Assembly: GCA_949316235.1 (NCBI GenBank) | Contig: OX438751.1 | Span: 20,212,801 to 20,276,800 of the forward strand | Reading direction: 5' to 3' | DNA length: 64,000 nt | Source: Oegoconia quadripuncta | Taxonomy: Eukaryota > Arthropoda > Insecta > Lepidoptera > Autostichidae | Part shown: positions 41,006 to 54,549 of the stretch, in pieces | Layout of the letters: each line of letters opens with the position of its first letter | Numbering within the stretch: position 1 is the stretch's first letter | Translations under genes and position numbers: made by a program | The notes under the pieces: model-generated | The model's database searches: none | Told to the model about the DNA's origin: nothing | What the model saw: the letters and a program-made list of their open reading frames with translations, nothing else

Positions 41006-41383
41006 CCACTGTTAGTTGAGTCGCGAGGTGCTCAGGTTTGTTTATATACAGTCTATTCAATTTTCAACGCCCAGATACAATGAAAGCGCGGTTCGATAAG
41101 CTCTACTCACCATGTTCACTCGAGAATGAAAACGTTAACCACCATAAAGATTGTCAAAATCATAAGCCCTTACGATATTGACAAGGAATCTAATCAAAAA
41201 TTGTTAATCTTTTCGTTCCTCTAGCGTACGTACTTATGGAACAAACGTACATGCTCTAAACTAGCATGTTGAGTATTAGTGTGCTTAAAAATGGCCTGAT
41301 CGTCACAAGAACTTCCATACAGAGTGATATTAGCTGGAATTGAGGTATTATTATTGACACACATGCTTAGTAAGGTAACACGA

Positions 41384-41770
41384 CAAGCTACGGAGAGGAT
41401 GATACTTGGTATTTTTTATTGCATATGTTTGTGTGATGAATACAGACATGTGTACCCGAGTTAGGAAGTTTTCATTTATAATAAGTACTTATTTACAAAA
41501 AATTAAATTTATGTAGTACATCAACCATCTGGTATTCACAACACAAGCCTATAGTTGCTTAATGTGGAACTAGATGGCGCAATGTGTATGTCTAAGGATA
41601 TTTATATATTCATTATTATTATTTCCCCACGAAATCGAATCAGAAGTAAAGCGATCCGTAGAAGAACGAAAGCCACTGACAGCTCAGCGGATTAGCCAGT
41701 TTGAAATGGTAGTCGGCAGCGCACAGCTCTATGCCTATATTCAGCAGAGTGTTCCTGTTGCTGATATGAT
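41384..41770 (+). mobile_element. RTE-like LINE coding fragment interrupted by a SINE A tail
   Basis: Before the SINE the frame reads VTRQATERMILGIF; after it EIESEVKRSVEERKPLTAQR and FEMVVGSAQLYAYIQQ. Both suit the C-terminal half of RTE-like reverse transcriptases. The inserted tail at 41424-41615 has GATGAATACAGACATGTG and AACTAGATGGCGCAATGTGT. Confidence 0.55.
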
Positions 41771-41954
41771 ATTGGCGATCGTCCTAATTTTGATTAAATT
41801 CATTGGCATGCTAATTTAAAGCATGTATCTTTGTGTTTTTATTGTCGCCCGAATGTGTGTAGTCTTCGTTCATGGTAGGAGCGATAAGGTAAACTAAATA
41901 TTACTAAATAGTAAAATTCACAAGTGCGGACACCCGTCATTTTTTTTTATACAA

Positions 41955-42072
41955 AAGAGATACACACAGCGCTATCTAGTCCACAGTAAGCAACTATAGG
42001 CTTGTGTTGTGGATGCCAGATGCTTGATATACTACATAAATACATTTTTTTGTTGTAAATAAACACTTATTA
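41955..42072 (-). mobile_element. SINE family A, tail only
   Basis: Reverse tail: CACACAGCGCTATCTAGTCC, GCAACTATAGGCTTGTGTTG, GATGCTTGATATACTACATA. Confidence 0.7.
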
Positions 42073-42079
42073 GTAATGA

Positions 42080-43020
42080 TTGGGTTCAACAGTACGCGTC
42101 ACGCGCTTTCATTGTGACAGGGCGTTTACTTACAGTATAATTTGCAAACAGTAATCGTATTCTTGAGAAGACTGTGAATCTACTAAATGGCTGAATTATC
42201 TACATTTATTTTTCACATAGGTTGATCAGTCATATAGCACGTTACTTACAATGTACGGGTGCAAAATGACTACAACAGAAGTGTCTACCTTGTTAAGTTT
42301 CATGTTATATTTCTCATTAAATATCTTTGTTACAAATAACAGCCGTATGTCAGACATCTCTGTAACTTTTAAATGTGTCTTGTGGTTCCTGCTATTTGAG
42401 AACTGTAGATATCATTTGAGAGCGTTTGTTAGAGTTGTGCTGTTGCCAGATACATGAATACTGCAATAAGTGCTATGTCGTCTATCAAGTGTGTCATTTA
42501 GATATGATAATGATGACGGTTATTAACCCACTAATTGATGGTTATGGCCCATGTGCGGCATATTGAGGAAGGATCTGAATGTAATCGCAAAATGGTAAAA
42601 TAGACAGTTTAGCCTCTCGTCACCCCATTCTTTGGTGGTTTTCGGGAGTGTATTAAAAATGCATGAATAGATTGTGCGCTATTTTTACTTAATACATTTT
42701 CTATTCTATCAGTTCTGTTTATGAAGTATTCAGGCATTGTACTACATTTAGTGCATTAGTCCTGCATTGTATAACATTAATCATTAACATTATAATAATA
42801 TATTATTATGTTTTGGTTCAACGAATGTTTAGATTTATTTTCAGTTGTTATATAAACTAAGACTGAACCTCTTCTATGCAGAATAATTGTATTTTATTGA
42901 GATATTTATAATCTGTGGGGAGAATATATACATCCAGCAGACAAATATAAATGAACATTATTATAACTTTACATTAATTGGATCTCTTTTATTCTTATTT
43001 TATTATTATATTATATAATC
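42080..43020. other. AT-rich intergenic stretch, nothing recognised
   Basis: Downstream of the WDFY2 gene. A long 3' UTR cannot be excluded, but no poly(A) signal can be tied to the transcript. Confidence 0.35.
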
Positions 43021-43026
43021 TGCTGT

Positions 43027-43336
43027 TTGGAGAAGGTTGTTTCTTCGTCCATAATTTGCTTAGCATTTAAAACTATTTTCAAAATACAATTGACAACCTT
43101 ACTCGTTCAGATTTGCTTTGTAATCGAATTGTTTATTCTGCTTTATTATAAATTACTTATAATTTATTTTTTAAAGAAACAAAGACAACGTTTTATTGGG
43201 CGTATAGTTGATAGATTATAAGAGATCCTGCGCGGGCAACTTACACGGTTTGTTAAGACACCGACTGAACCGCGCAGAGCTTTAGGTAAACAACTTAACT
43301 TACCTCGTATATTTAAAACAAGTTTTGTTAAATAAT
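43027..43336 (+). other. Orphan open frame continuing past one stop
   Basis: A 64-codon frame ends KKQRQRFIGRIVDRL at TAA. The same frame continues EILRGQLTRFVKTPTEPRRA, LGKQLNLPRIFKTSFVK to a second stop, followed by AATAAA at about 43357. The second part is basic and coding-like in composition. Not recognised; it could be a decayed last exon. Confidence 0.25.
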
Positions 43337-43689
43337 TAGAATGCATGTCTGTAATCAATAAATTATAATTCGTTATTTTCTTTTATAAATGTATGTGATT
43401 GTATCCTAATTTTCATGTTGTCTGTTGTTATCTTCCACCGAAACGCGCAAATTCATTAATAGAACATGTATAATTTCTTATACGTGATGTTAATATACCG
43501 GATAAGTTTATTTACCGTAAGGAAAAAATAGGGCATATTAGGTAAGTGAAATATAAGTTATTGGCATAGGTAGTTTTTTTTTTTTCTAAATCATCATCGA
43601 ATAAAACGTTAATCGTGTCATTTGACGGTCGCGTTTGTAGCCTATTCCACATAATTACATCATTAAATTAAATAAATAATTTCCTACTT

Positions 43690-44000
43690 CAATGCTCAGG
43701 GTGGATGGAGGAGATCTCTTAAGTCCACCTTTGTACATGACCTATTGTTTGTGCTCTGTTATATGTAAAATAAAGAAAACTTAGAGAAAATATGAGTTCC
43801 AAATTACGCATGATAGGAACCCTACAAATCCCGCCAGTCGCGTATAAATTTCTCATATAATTCATATAAGTTATTTATAATTATAAGTTATAAGTCGCTT
43901 TTAGTGATAAGTTCGCCAAATTGTACATTCTATTCTTACCACTTTTCTGAAACTGTATTTTCTCCTCTGTTGTGCAATAAAGTGTATTTGTAAGTTTTTG
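43690..44000 (-). repeat. Two LINE 3' tails (family F), both reverse
   Basis: 43690-43800 has GAGATCTCTTAAGTCCACCT and TTTGTACATGACCTATTGTT. 43895-44000 has TAAGTCGCTTTTAGTGATAA and GTTGTGCAATAAAGTGTAT. Confidence 0.6.
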
Positions 44001-44009
44001 AAAAAAATA

Positions 44010-47000
44010 TCTAACTAGCTATGCCAATAACTTCTATTTCACTTACCTAATATGTCCTATTTTTTTCGTTGCGATAAAAAAACTCAAACTCAAACTCAAA
44101 TCATTTATTGCATTCCTTATGTTTTGTTGTGATGACATTATAGTGTACTGTATCAATAAGGACCTTGTGAAGGCACAGCAACATGAGAGAGTAGCAAACT
44201 CGTCCGGTATAGCAAAGCAACGTCGACCCAGTGTGCGGAAATTTGCATATCACAGTAGAATTACATAATACAGAACTACTATTAGTTAAATTATTTGATC
44301 GTTACGAATCGGATAGGTATCTTGTAATCAAACTACATTGGCTTTGTATCGGAACGTTCCTTTAATGCAAAATACCGCAACACGTAAGAGTGAAACTATG
44401 ATAAAATTGTGTTCATTGTGCTAAGTGCATTAGGTAGGTTTGGTAAAATCACTTCAAGAAAGAGTAGTGAGGATTAAAGCGAGAGAAACAGCTAAGTAAG
44501 CGCTTTTTAAAACAAATCTTAACTTACTTTTAAAATGCTCTGTTCAATGACAGGATACTGGCTGTAATGTTCAAATGATTGCCATAAAAAGAACCTCATT
44601 GCTGTTACGAGATATTAATTTGAACAGATTCTTAATTATTTTTGTGGTTAGCGGTAAATCCGTATATTCGCTAAAATATTCCAGCAGCTCGTATTCCCCA
44701 AAAGTTCATTTGTAAAACGGATCAGTCGAAATGAAATTTTGTATGAAAAATCTTTTGATAAATGCACTGGTTTAGGTTGCAAAAAATACCTGAATGCGAA
44801 AAAAATTGGGCCATTCGAAGTTTTCCATGTACAATTTCTTTTAGATCTAATTTTGTTTGTGTTTATTATTTGCAATAGACAGTGGTGCCTCCAAGATTTC
44901 ATTTTGGGGATCATATCTTTAGGTACAGACATGAGACGCGTGTTTAGGCTGCATGTATATTCAGTCAATTCAAACTTTCCATGAATAAAGGGACTCCCAT
45001 AGAAACCGTATACGATAGAGGTATCATTAATTTTTTTTTTATAAAAAATCACTTTATTTGCATTGTGTTTTTGCGATTTTATTTGCGTTGTTTGGTTTGT
45101 CATTTACAAATGACTTTGAAACTAAGTTTGTATGAAGAGGAAACGCTCCAGTGATAGAGATTAAAAAAAAATACAACTCCACTAACGCTAACGTCTAAGA
45201 TTACGAGATCTAAAATTATTAAAAAAATGCTTTTGTTCATATCTCTCCTATTTTAGTTATACAAAATTGATACACGCATTAGTTAAGTAAATAATGTTTA
45301 AGTGGGTTTTAAAGGAAGAAACATACTCTTTAGCATAGAGGTACCGCTGTTCTTTTTGCTGTAGAACAGTCAGTGATGACGCGTCTATTCACAGGCCATT
45401 ACGACACGTTGGGTTTTACACGTTTCTGCCTTTATTGCCTTCCCAAAATTATGATTCTCGTTTACAGGAAGACTTGGAAAACGCGATCAGAAATAGTAAA
45501 ATATACCAAACTATTTCAAAGGGAAAACAATGTAATATATTTGAAAGGGAATAATATAAAAAAATATAATTTATTTGTTGTGATGAAACCAAAAAAAATT
45601 ATCTACCAAATCCATGGTCACGCTACTTTATAAGATAGGTAGATAAAACGTTGACTGCACAACAGGCGAAAACAAACGATAAACTCTTACAAATAATTAA
45701 TACATATAACAAGCGTTACAAATTAATATTATCCTTTTATCTGTCAGCCAACCTGACCATGAAATTAATTAAATATGGAAAAGCACTTAGAAAAAAGACG
45801 TTATAGTTTCATATCAACTATCATTGTTAGAAAATGGCAATACTGACTTTAGATAAGTAAATTTTGATCACGTCTCCCAAGTCTTCCTGTATACTTTACC
45901 AATTGGGTGTTCTTTGTAGTCTCTGAAGGCATTTGGATGTCAGCAACGAAACCCCATTTTGAGATTTAGTAGTGCTTATACAAAGTACAACAGAGGTGTG
46001 GATGTACATGGTGAAATTATCCATTAATATATAAATCGACAAGTCAAAGTGGATCAATTCTTGTATGAGACATGAGAAAGCAAAATTTTAACGCTTTTGC
46101 AAGAAAAAAAATACAACCAAAATAGCGTTCTATAATCCGAAAATTTAAAGTTTTCGTATTTTTTAAATGTAATTTCATTAATCGAGTAGCGGAGAGATGT
46201 ATATTGTCAACCAATGGATTGCTTTGTGGGAAAGGGGGTCGAAGCGATTTCATTAGCACAGAACGCACATAGCCGCTGTGCTCTGTTTTGATGGGCACTG
46301 ACCCAATTGAAGTATATCCATACCTTTAAAAATAAAAGTGTAGTTATTATAAGGCTGCCGTCAGACTAAGATATAGTAACGTACCAATAACTATTTTGTA
46401 GGAGGTACACACAACGATTTATATATCTTTCTCTAACCAGCTAGATAATGTGTACTCGCTAACATCTAGAAAAGAGAGAACCTATTTTTCTATTGTGAGA
46501 TAAAAAACTCCGACGTCATTCTTAGACGCATATTGGTATAAAAGTTTTCGACAATTGTATGAGAGATCTCTTTTTGTCTCCCAGACGATATTTAGAGATA
46601 ATAAAATAGACAATCTGAACTTTACCCATTATCATTGAAATAAACAAACGTTACTTACCGAATATTGATCATGTTCCTACTCCAACTACTTAATTGTTGC
46701 AACCTACTTATTGAAGTGTCAAGCACTCGTTTTTGGTGTGGACCAATGAAATTTTGTAAATTGTATAAAAATTGTATAATCTATATGTAAAACTGTGTGA
46801 CATCTGGTTTCATTAACGATCACAGATTCGTATAAAGTAATTTTTTAGAAATGAACAAAAAAATGGAACACTATTTGGAAAAATAGTGTCTGTCGAATAC
46901 GTAATTATAATGTATAGATGTATATCATGCATTTTATTTACAAAAATTTTGCCAAACGAAATGAATTGTTATGTAATATCTATGTATATAATAAAATAAA

Positions 47001-47530
47001 TTAATAATATAATGGAGGTTGACGTCGAAATTTTGCACGTGATATAAATACAAATGCTATAATATATTATTCTTAACTTATAATTCTTTAGGAGTAAATC
47101 ATATAAATGTTTTCCTTTTATTGTTGATTACAATTGGTAATACTAATAAGTATATTAATTGTTTAAATAAATTATAATTATTCTTTTAAGTCATTTATAA
47201 GAGTATTTATTTTTTTATTCACGGAGCTTATTATTTTATGTTTGTAAAATAATAATGTAAGATATAGTCACTGTGTAATTATTAGAAGTATGTTATTTAC
47301 ATAGGTCGCTTAAAATTTCTATGCCAATAAATATGTAAGAAATATCTGTGTATTTTTGAGGTTGAAGACATGCGTCCTATCCACAGACATATAATATAAG
47401 AGCAGACCAAACATTAGTACCGCATGTTAAGTGTGAACATGGACCACAAAAAGGACTAATTTTATCGGAGTTGTAAATGTCAGCAGTAACAAAATTTTAT
47501 TCTTAAAAAACATGACTTCGACAATTACCG
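44010..47530. other. Intergenic stretch with one unassigned 151-codon frame
   Basis: The minus frame 44648-45103 is the longest unassigned one here; it contains HGKFELTEYTCSLNTRLMSV but no motif I recognise, and a plus frame overlaps it. No gene is supported; the rest is AT-rich. Confidence 0.35.
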
Positions 47531-47534
47531 GTTC

Positions 47535-47825
47535 CGGGAAGCGTTGGTGGCTCAGTGGACGAGACACAGTCTCCCAATTTAGAAGGTCTAGGTTCGATCC
47601 CCAGGCGGGCCATGTACCAATAAGTTTTAAAATTTTATTACTTATGTGCATTTATCTGACTGCTCTTAATGGTGAAGGAAAACATCGTGAAAAATAAAAA
47701 GAATAAAAAATCGAAGGCCTGAGAAGTTGCCAACTCGCACTGGCCCAGCGTGGCGGACCATAGCCCATGGTCTCTCCGAAGATCTATGTCCCTGCAGTGG
47801 GATGTTTACGGACTGATGATGAAGA
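47535..47825 (+). mobile_element. SINE family B, full length
   Basis: GCGTTGGTGGCTCAGTGGAC, GGTCTAGGTTCGATCCCCAG, GGTGAAGGAAAACATCGTGA, GCACTGGCCCAGCGTGGCGG, CCCTGCAGTGGGATGTTTAC, then GATGATGAA. Confidence 0.88.
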
Positions 47826-47879
47826 CAATCACCGAGGAATACACGGTTGGCACCCTAGGCTGCCGCATCCAGCAGTTTC

Positions 47880-47965
47880 TGAGAAAAAGGGTCTTGACTC
47901 ACGGACAGACAGACAGACAAAGTGATACTATAAGGGTTCCTTTTCTCTCTTTTTAGTTACCGAAC
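47880..47965 (+). repeat. RTE-type 3' end
   Basis: GGTCTTGACTCACGGACAGA, CAGACAAAGTGATACTATAA, GGGTTCCTTTTCTC. The relative at 60220-60300 (GAGTCTTGACAGGGGGACGG, AAGTGATCCTATAAGGATCC) keeps the same order. Confidence 0.55.
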
Positions 47966-48655
47966 ACTAAAAATCACGTAAATTTGTGTAAATTCTTTAG
48001 AGGCCGTCCCCCTAAACCAGCCGCCTTTTGCGCGTTTAGGAAGACGAATTGTATGTATATAAGTGTGTGTTAAGTCAATCTTTGAATTCCAGGAATAAAT
48101 AGAAAATGTTAAGCCAACTAGAGCGTAGCTCTTAAATTTTTGATGATGATGAAATTGAAACGAATATACATAAAACGAATTTCAAATTGACAGATATTAT
48201 TAATATATGGCTTAGCTTGATTAATTTGATAGTAATAATAATTTTAATCATAAAATTTTTAATAATTTAATTTTTGGATGTCAGTAATGACTAAATGTGT
48301 GATACAAATTATTCCTCTACACACCTTGTATTTGACCACATTTAGAGCAAATAAATATATTTCATTTCAAATATATTTAATTTCATTTAATGATTTAATG
48401 CGGACAATTTTTTTTCCATGTATTATTGTAAAATAAAAGGGATTATTCTACACTATTTGTATAATTGAATTCCGACACGATTGACACTTCGGTCAACCAC
48501 TGCCAGTGCAGTCAAATGTTTTACTAATTACATATTCACAGCCGTATATAAATTACATAGTCAGGTACGTAGTGCTATCTCCAGACCGTTCGCTATACCT
48601 TCCGTGTCGCCCAGCGGGCGTCGATTTGACATATATCTTCCCTGTACCAGAGTTC

Positions 48656-51600
48656 TCAACCAGGGCACGCGTATTGGCTCTTGGGCACGCAAACCTGCCC
48701 GTTGAATATTTGCCCCGCTGGGCAGGAAAGGTATGTTCTCGCCCCTGTGACGCAGAAATAGTAGCTTTTGCATTCTGTGCCCTGTTGGACGTAGAAGCCG
48801 TCGCGTTCGCAAGTTTTTCCGCCGTTTTCGATTAAGTTCTTTCGCGGGGCTCCGCACTCGTGATGGGAAGGCTCGACGCATGCTTGACCGTCGAAGATTT
48901 TTCCACCGCGGCATGATAGAGTTGCCAGTCTGTCGCCACCCTCACAGTAGAAATATCTGAAAAGAAAGGAATATTAAGAGAAAAAAAAATAGGGGGCTAC
49001 ATTCAATGCAGACACACACATAAACAAACAACTGTCTATTGTGTTATGTGATTTCTTTCTTTTAATCGTAAAAGATTTGTATTTAGATATATCGATATCT
49101 AAATACAAATTAGAAAATACAAAATTTAGGAAACCACCACACATATAATACTATCATCTAGGTATAGTTAGAAGTGAAATATCTTCGTAACCGCTGAACC
49201 AATTTTCATCAAACTTGACTAAGAACCTTTACCCTATTTTAAACTTAAATATAAAAGAAGACGCACTCAAATCGGATCAGTTATTATTGTGATGCATCCG
49301 GAGAAAGACTGGACACACACATACAACGCCGTCAGATACATAATACTCGGCATTTTTCGTCGGGGATTAAGTATAGGCGCGAAGAAAGTGCACCTATATC
49401 GCGCCAAGGTGGAAAAATGTTAGAACGGGTTAATTTGTCAGCTGGTACAGCGGATGCAGTTTTTAATCAATCTATAAGAAGGAGGTTTTTACTTTAATAT
49501 GGAGTAACCCAAAACCGTATGAGATTCAGAGAAACTTTCTTATAAATCTGTTTTTTTTTTTGTGGGCGACTTAATTTCATTATAACGAAGGCAGAAAATG
49601 TGTAAAACTTTTTCATACAATTTACAACATTTTTGATTACATGTTCAATACTCCTCTTTGCTGTAAGCAGATACATTTAAAGTAGCTGACGGTCAGGATA
49701 GCCTCAAAAGATTAACTGGATCTCGATAATGAAGAAAATATCCACCAACTATATCTACTTTGATCAAACAAATGAAAGTCATAGAACAATGTTAGTTCTG
49801 CATTTGAATTATTTTCAAAGTTTAAAGAGCTCATGAGTAGGATCATGGAGAACGTAAATTGCCTGCAAATAGACTTCTATCATAGAAGACAAACGTTCCT
49901 TATTTGAATTTCGTGTATTATTGATGCACTGTCGAACTGTCGACTAGTATTTACGTAGATACGTCAAAACGTAGTGATTACATACTCTTTGGGTACCTAC
50001 GTCTGCTGTTATATAAAAAGTGCGTCGTCTGCGCCCTATCGTCTTGCGAAAAATACATATAGTTAACGTCGTTATTTTTAAAGTACTTACTATTTATGGG
50101 AAATTAATATTTCGGTGGCACCATTTATGCACAGTTTTTTGGGTTAAAAATTGTATTCATAGGAAAAGCAGTACCTATCTGAGTAAGAGAAATATGTATT
50201 CCAGCTATACATTATGCCAGAATACCCACTAAAAATATTGAATAACTCAAACTATAGTGGAATTACACTATACATACATGCACATGAAATATCTAATAAT
50301 CTCTAAAGTTCTATAAACTTATTCTCAATCATTTAAATAAGTTCAATACTTAGGTATTTAGCTATAGGGCAAATTGTGTAAGTATACTCGTACATTAAGA
50401 AAACGTCACAACCTTTGCCTAACCTAACATACGTTTTAAGAAAGAAAGAAATACGTTTATTACTAATAAAATGTTGGCAGGTCGTCAAGATTTGTTGACG
50501 ACTGATTGGTGTGGTGGTGAGTGACCCTGTCTTCGAAACCAAAGGAGGAGGGTTCGAATCCCGATAGTTAGTCCTGAATCATGAAATATTTGAAAAAATA
50601 TATATTAAATAGATACAATAGGCAACACAATTATGGTAGCAGGTCTTCATTAATAAATATACGAGAAATTCTAAAGGGAAATTGGTATTCAAATTGAAAT
50701 TATACTCTAACATGCCTATTCCTAAACGTAAAACGATACCTTGCCATTAGACAAGGTAAGTATTATTAATTATAATGAGACATAGAAAGTAATAAACTAT
50801 TTCGGCTTACGAAAGAAAGAAAGAACAAACAAAGATAGCATTTCAAATTTATCGATCGCAATTTACACAAAATCGATATTGAAAAAATTATAACTATATT
50901 CCGTAATCTTATAAATTATATATAATCTATCCTGACAATACCGCCTGTTTTTTTTTATACATTAAATTCTAAGTTGATCATTTAAAGATTGAGTAATGTA
51001 GGAAAACAGTACTAGGCACGTGTATTTTTTTGGATAGATAATTATTAGGTAATTTAATAAATATATCAATAAATAATCTTCGCAAAAACTTCAAGAGGTG
51101 CTGTAATATTATTTATAACCTATCTATTGTATTCTTTATCATTCATTACGTACTATAAATGATTCTTGTGTCTTGTTATCATGAGGCTACTACTTTGATT
51201 AGACTTTAATTATAATTATTATAAAATTTACACACGAGATACGGTTTTTGTAGTCATTTTATATTTTTTTGTAACACAACTTCCTGTCTTACTGTATTGG
51301 TATAGTGTAGTTTTATGTTACTGGTGACTAATGCCATGTAATCCTGATACTCGTAGAGAACAAAAAAGTTATAAAAAATAATGAGACGTAGTTACCTGTG
51401 GCATCCAGATTCGACTTCGGCGTGGTATCCATCGGACAAGGTTGAACAGGAGTAGTCCTCTATGAGGCAGATGCCAGGTTTGGAGTGCACACAGGTCTCT
51501 CCGTCGAACACCTTGCCGACTTCGCACGCGTACACCGCTCTTTCGCCCCCGTAGCACGCGTAGTATCCGCGACAACCTGTGTCCGGTGCACGGTATCGCC

Positions 51601-53037
51601 CATCCGCGCGCCCGTAGCACGAGTCTCGGCGCAGGCTGGGACACAGATACCGCGACACCAGCGAACACCGCGCCCCGTCGTACACCCGACCTGCGGGACA
51701 CGACAGCAACGTCCGCAGTGCCCCCTCGCAGTGGAAATATCTTGTGCAGTTCGACTCGAAATCCTGGTAGGTGCCGCTCGGTAGCCCTTCGCATTCGGTC
51801 GTCGGTTCCGGCCCCTCACACACGAAAGCGTCGGCGGGCACACAGACGACGCCGTCGAAAACGAGCCCTGCATCGCACGACCCTCGCGCGATAACCCTTT
51901 CGCGGCGGCAGTCGTACCACGAGGAGCAGTCGCGCCAGTCCCGGTACAATCCATCGGGTCGGTTGAAGCACGGGCTCCTCGCCGGCGGCGGGCAGGTGGC
52001 TCGGGCCGCGACCACGCAGCCGCCGGCTGAAAAAATCAAACCGGGCTCGCACACACCGCGCCGAATCACGCGGCGGGTTTCGCATACGAAGTATTCGCGA
52101 CAGCCGGTCGAACGATCTGCGTAGGCCCCATCATGCGCGTGCTGACACAGCGAAGAGCACGCCTCGTCGGAGCAGAAGTCGGCGTCCCCGGCCGGCAGGG
52201 GGATGGCAGTCGATCGCGGTGGGGGGCAGGACTTAACGCATGGACCACCTGCGCAAGAGGTAACGCCTTGCAGCTCGGCGCCACGGCATTGCAGCCTGCG
52301 ACGGCACTCGTGGGAGGAGTCCGGGTATTTTCCGTCGGGGAGGCCAGCGCACAGGGGCTCGTAGCAGGTCCCCGCGCCGCGGGTGCACGCTTGGCGGTCA
52401 AGGTCGAACCAGGCTCCGGAGGGACACGCGTGGTCGACAGCGGTGCCGTTCTCGCACCGGTAGTAGTGTCGGCAGGCGGTGGCGGGAGTGGCGTATGCCA
52501 GCGTATCACCGGGGGCACACACGCGGCGTATGCACGGCTGTCTGCGCCTCGGGACGCAAGCCCCGGCATGCTCGCTGAACGCTCTGCCAGGGGTGCACGA
52601 ATACCGCCCAGTTATAGCGCCACCAGCACACCGCACATATTCACGACACTCCGTATCGTAGTCCGCGTAGAGACCGTCTCTGTTGCATGAAATGTCATCG
52701 CCACCTGCAAATTAAATTATAACTGCGTTAGATCCGTTAGCCTCAACCTTTATCATATACGGTGTGCGTAATGGAACTTCCAACTTTGTGTATATAGATT
52801 TACCTAATCACAACATCAAATATTACTCCACTTTTTTTGCAACAAATATTTTAAATTTCTGAAATAAACACAATTTTAGGAACTAAGCGGTCTTTGAGTC
52901 CATCTAAACTGGGGACATCTTTCTAATCTAACTTAAAATAACAAGCTAAAGCAAAATCCGCAGTACTTACGAGCGAAGTTAGCGAGGAGTATGATGAAGG
53001 CTAGCGTGGGGCCAGAGGCGAGCACTTGCGCAGACAT
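48656..53037 (-). CDS. Secreted chitin-binding protein with nine peritrophin-A (CBM14) repeats
   Basis: Coding exons in transcript order: 52971-53037 (signal peptide), 51396-52704 (1309 bases), 48656-48956; both introns GT-AG, 558 residues. Residues 1-22 form a signal peptide with core TLAFIILLANFA. The mature protein is a chain of six-cysteine modules of the pattern C..DG.Y.....C..YY.C..G......C..G..FD....C......C, typical of CBM14 chitin-binding domains in peritrophic-matrix and cuticle proteins. I count nine; the third (starting LCAGLPDGKYPD) loses the normal second half and is fused to a Pro/Cys stretch. The last module is at about 508-557, and the protein ends ACPG. There is no Ser/Thr-rich mucin linker, no chitinase domain and no transmembrane tail. 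The large exon is GC- and CpG-rich while its flanks are AT-rich. The last intron splits module eight. Peritrophic matrix protein or cuticular Cpap-like protein are both possible; sequence alone does not settle the tissue. Confidence 0.92.
49075..49110. repeat. Short perfect hairpin in the chitin-binding protein gene intron
   Basis: ATTTGTATTTAGATAT pairs with ATATCTAAATACAAAT around an ATCG loop (16-base arms). Confidence 0.9.
49115..51390. other. Last intron of the chitin-binding protein gene
   Basis: AT-rich. It contains a SINE family A head at 50497-50572 (GACGACTGATTGGTGTGGTG, GGTTCGAATCCCGATAG) and a dispersed block at 49185-49330 (ACCGCTGAACCAATTTTCAT). Nothing else recognised. Confidence 0.5.
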
Positions 53038-54540
53038 ATCGGCTGCGACTGAGTGAATGAAGCTGCCGCGGCGGCGAGCGGTCGCGGGCCCTGCTAGGGT
53101 TCCTTGACATTCGCTCGCCCCCGCTGTAACTTGATCCCTGCGGTGCCGCCCGGATGCAGCCTCCGAGTTAGGAATCTAGACACGCCTTGTTTATCAAACG
53201 CCTGCTGCCCGAGTGGTAAATGGTAATCATCCGCGATGTAACCCGCTGGCCGTGAACCTTGCCCTCTTATGTAACTACAATAAAGCAGTATGTATGAATG
53301 AAGCAGTTGCCGGCGTCGTCGTCATGAATGAAGTATCCTATTTATATTGTTCCGGTTAGAAGTGTCGGCGTGGCGGCTAATGTCGATGTAGGGCTGCCCT
53401 AATGAATGGTATTATCTGTACTGTGTTTTAAATAGTTTAATAAGCAACTTAACAGATAGATATATCTACATATTGATACCGAATATGAAGTATTTTACAA
53501 ATAATCTTCATTTAATTTCTTCTCTTTCGCCTTTTTTCATAAAAAAATCCTTATATATGGGGAATGTAAGATATTTTCAGAACCCTGGGGACCTTCCCGT
53601 GTGGTCACACCTTTCCTTAATTTATTTTAATTTGACTGAATGGATCTAGATGTCTACCAAAGACACAAATGTTCGGTTTTTAAAACTGATAGATCTTTTA
53701 AATTACTTTTAACGAAACCAATTAATCCTATCAGCTAGGAATGATCCATATAAGTAGCCGAAAATAGGATCGAATTCGGCACTTCCTCAAGAAGAATCCA
53801 AAATTGAACCTTGAACACTCAACCCCCTATAAAAGTTACAACGAACAGAACCATCGTCCGCTCTACGATGTTCACAAGACCTCACTTTATTTTTATCTAT
53901 TGAATTGCTCAATTACCATTCTGCTGTCGTACTCGTGGGAAACTTATATAAAAAATAAATAAAAACACGCTCGGATCGTGTCGAAACATAATAAATACTA
54001 GGTATCGAGGCGGAATCTCTTAGAATCCGCATAGGCATACGAGTGAACCAGGCTATTTACATGCATTGGATAATAAAGACATTTGCGTAAGATATGTAAC
54101 CGTACATCAGGGTCGTGGGGACTCCTTCCACCAAAATAATCCATACTGTTTTTAAAAATGTAAAGCTGACGGACAATGTCTGTGGTTACCGCCATGTAAA
54201 AAGAATTGAGCCAACTCGTCTATTCCAGTAACATAAAAATCGACCAAAAATTATGACACCCACAGTTGCGACTATGGTCTCTACTCCTATCTCGTGTGCA
54301 TTTGTGTATCTCAAAAGGTGAATCGTGGATTATTGCATACATTAGTGTTAATTGCCAGATACGCAAATGCTTGTTTAAAATAAAATGGATATTTCTTGAC
54401 TACTGTAGGGTGGTCCCAAAATAGGGATAAAGAGTGTGCGTGACGGAGCGAGCGGACGTGTGTGGAGTATGTACAACACTCCATAATCAAGAGCTGCGAC
54501 AGCGCTTTCCTTACACAATCATTTTGGACGTGAAAATCAC
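53038..54540. other. Upstream region of the chitin-binding protein gene
   Basis: The first 120 bases are GC-rich, and on the minus strand an initiator-like TCAGT lies 12 bases before the ATG; this is only a weak promoter hint. A 65-codon minus frame at 53998-54195 (MAVTTDIVRQLYIFKNSMDY start) has coding-like codons but no recognised relative. The rest shows nothing recognised. Confidence 0.35.
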
Positions 54541-54549
54541 TGCGACATT

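Noticed and set aside
51460..52690. Several long open frames on both strands overlapping the CBM14 exon
   Set aside because: GC-rich shadow frames of the cysteine-patterned reading frame; only that frame splices to the signal peptide and the last exon.
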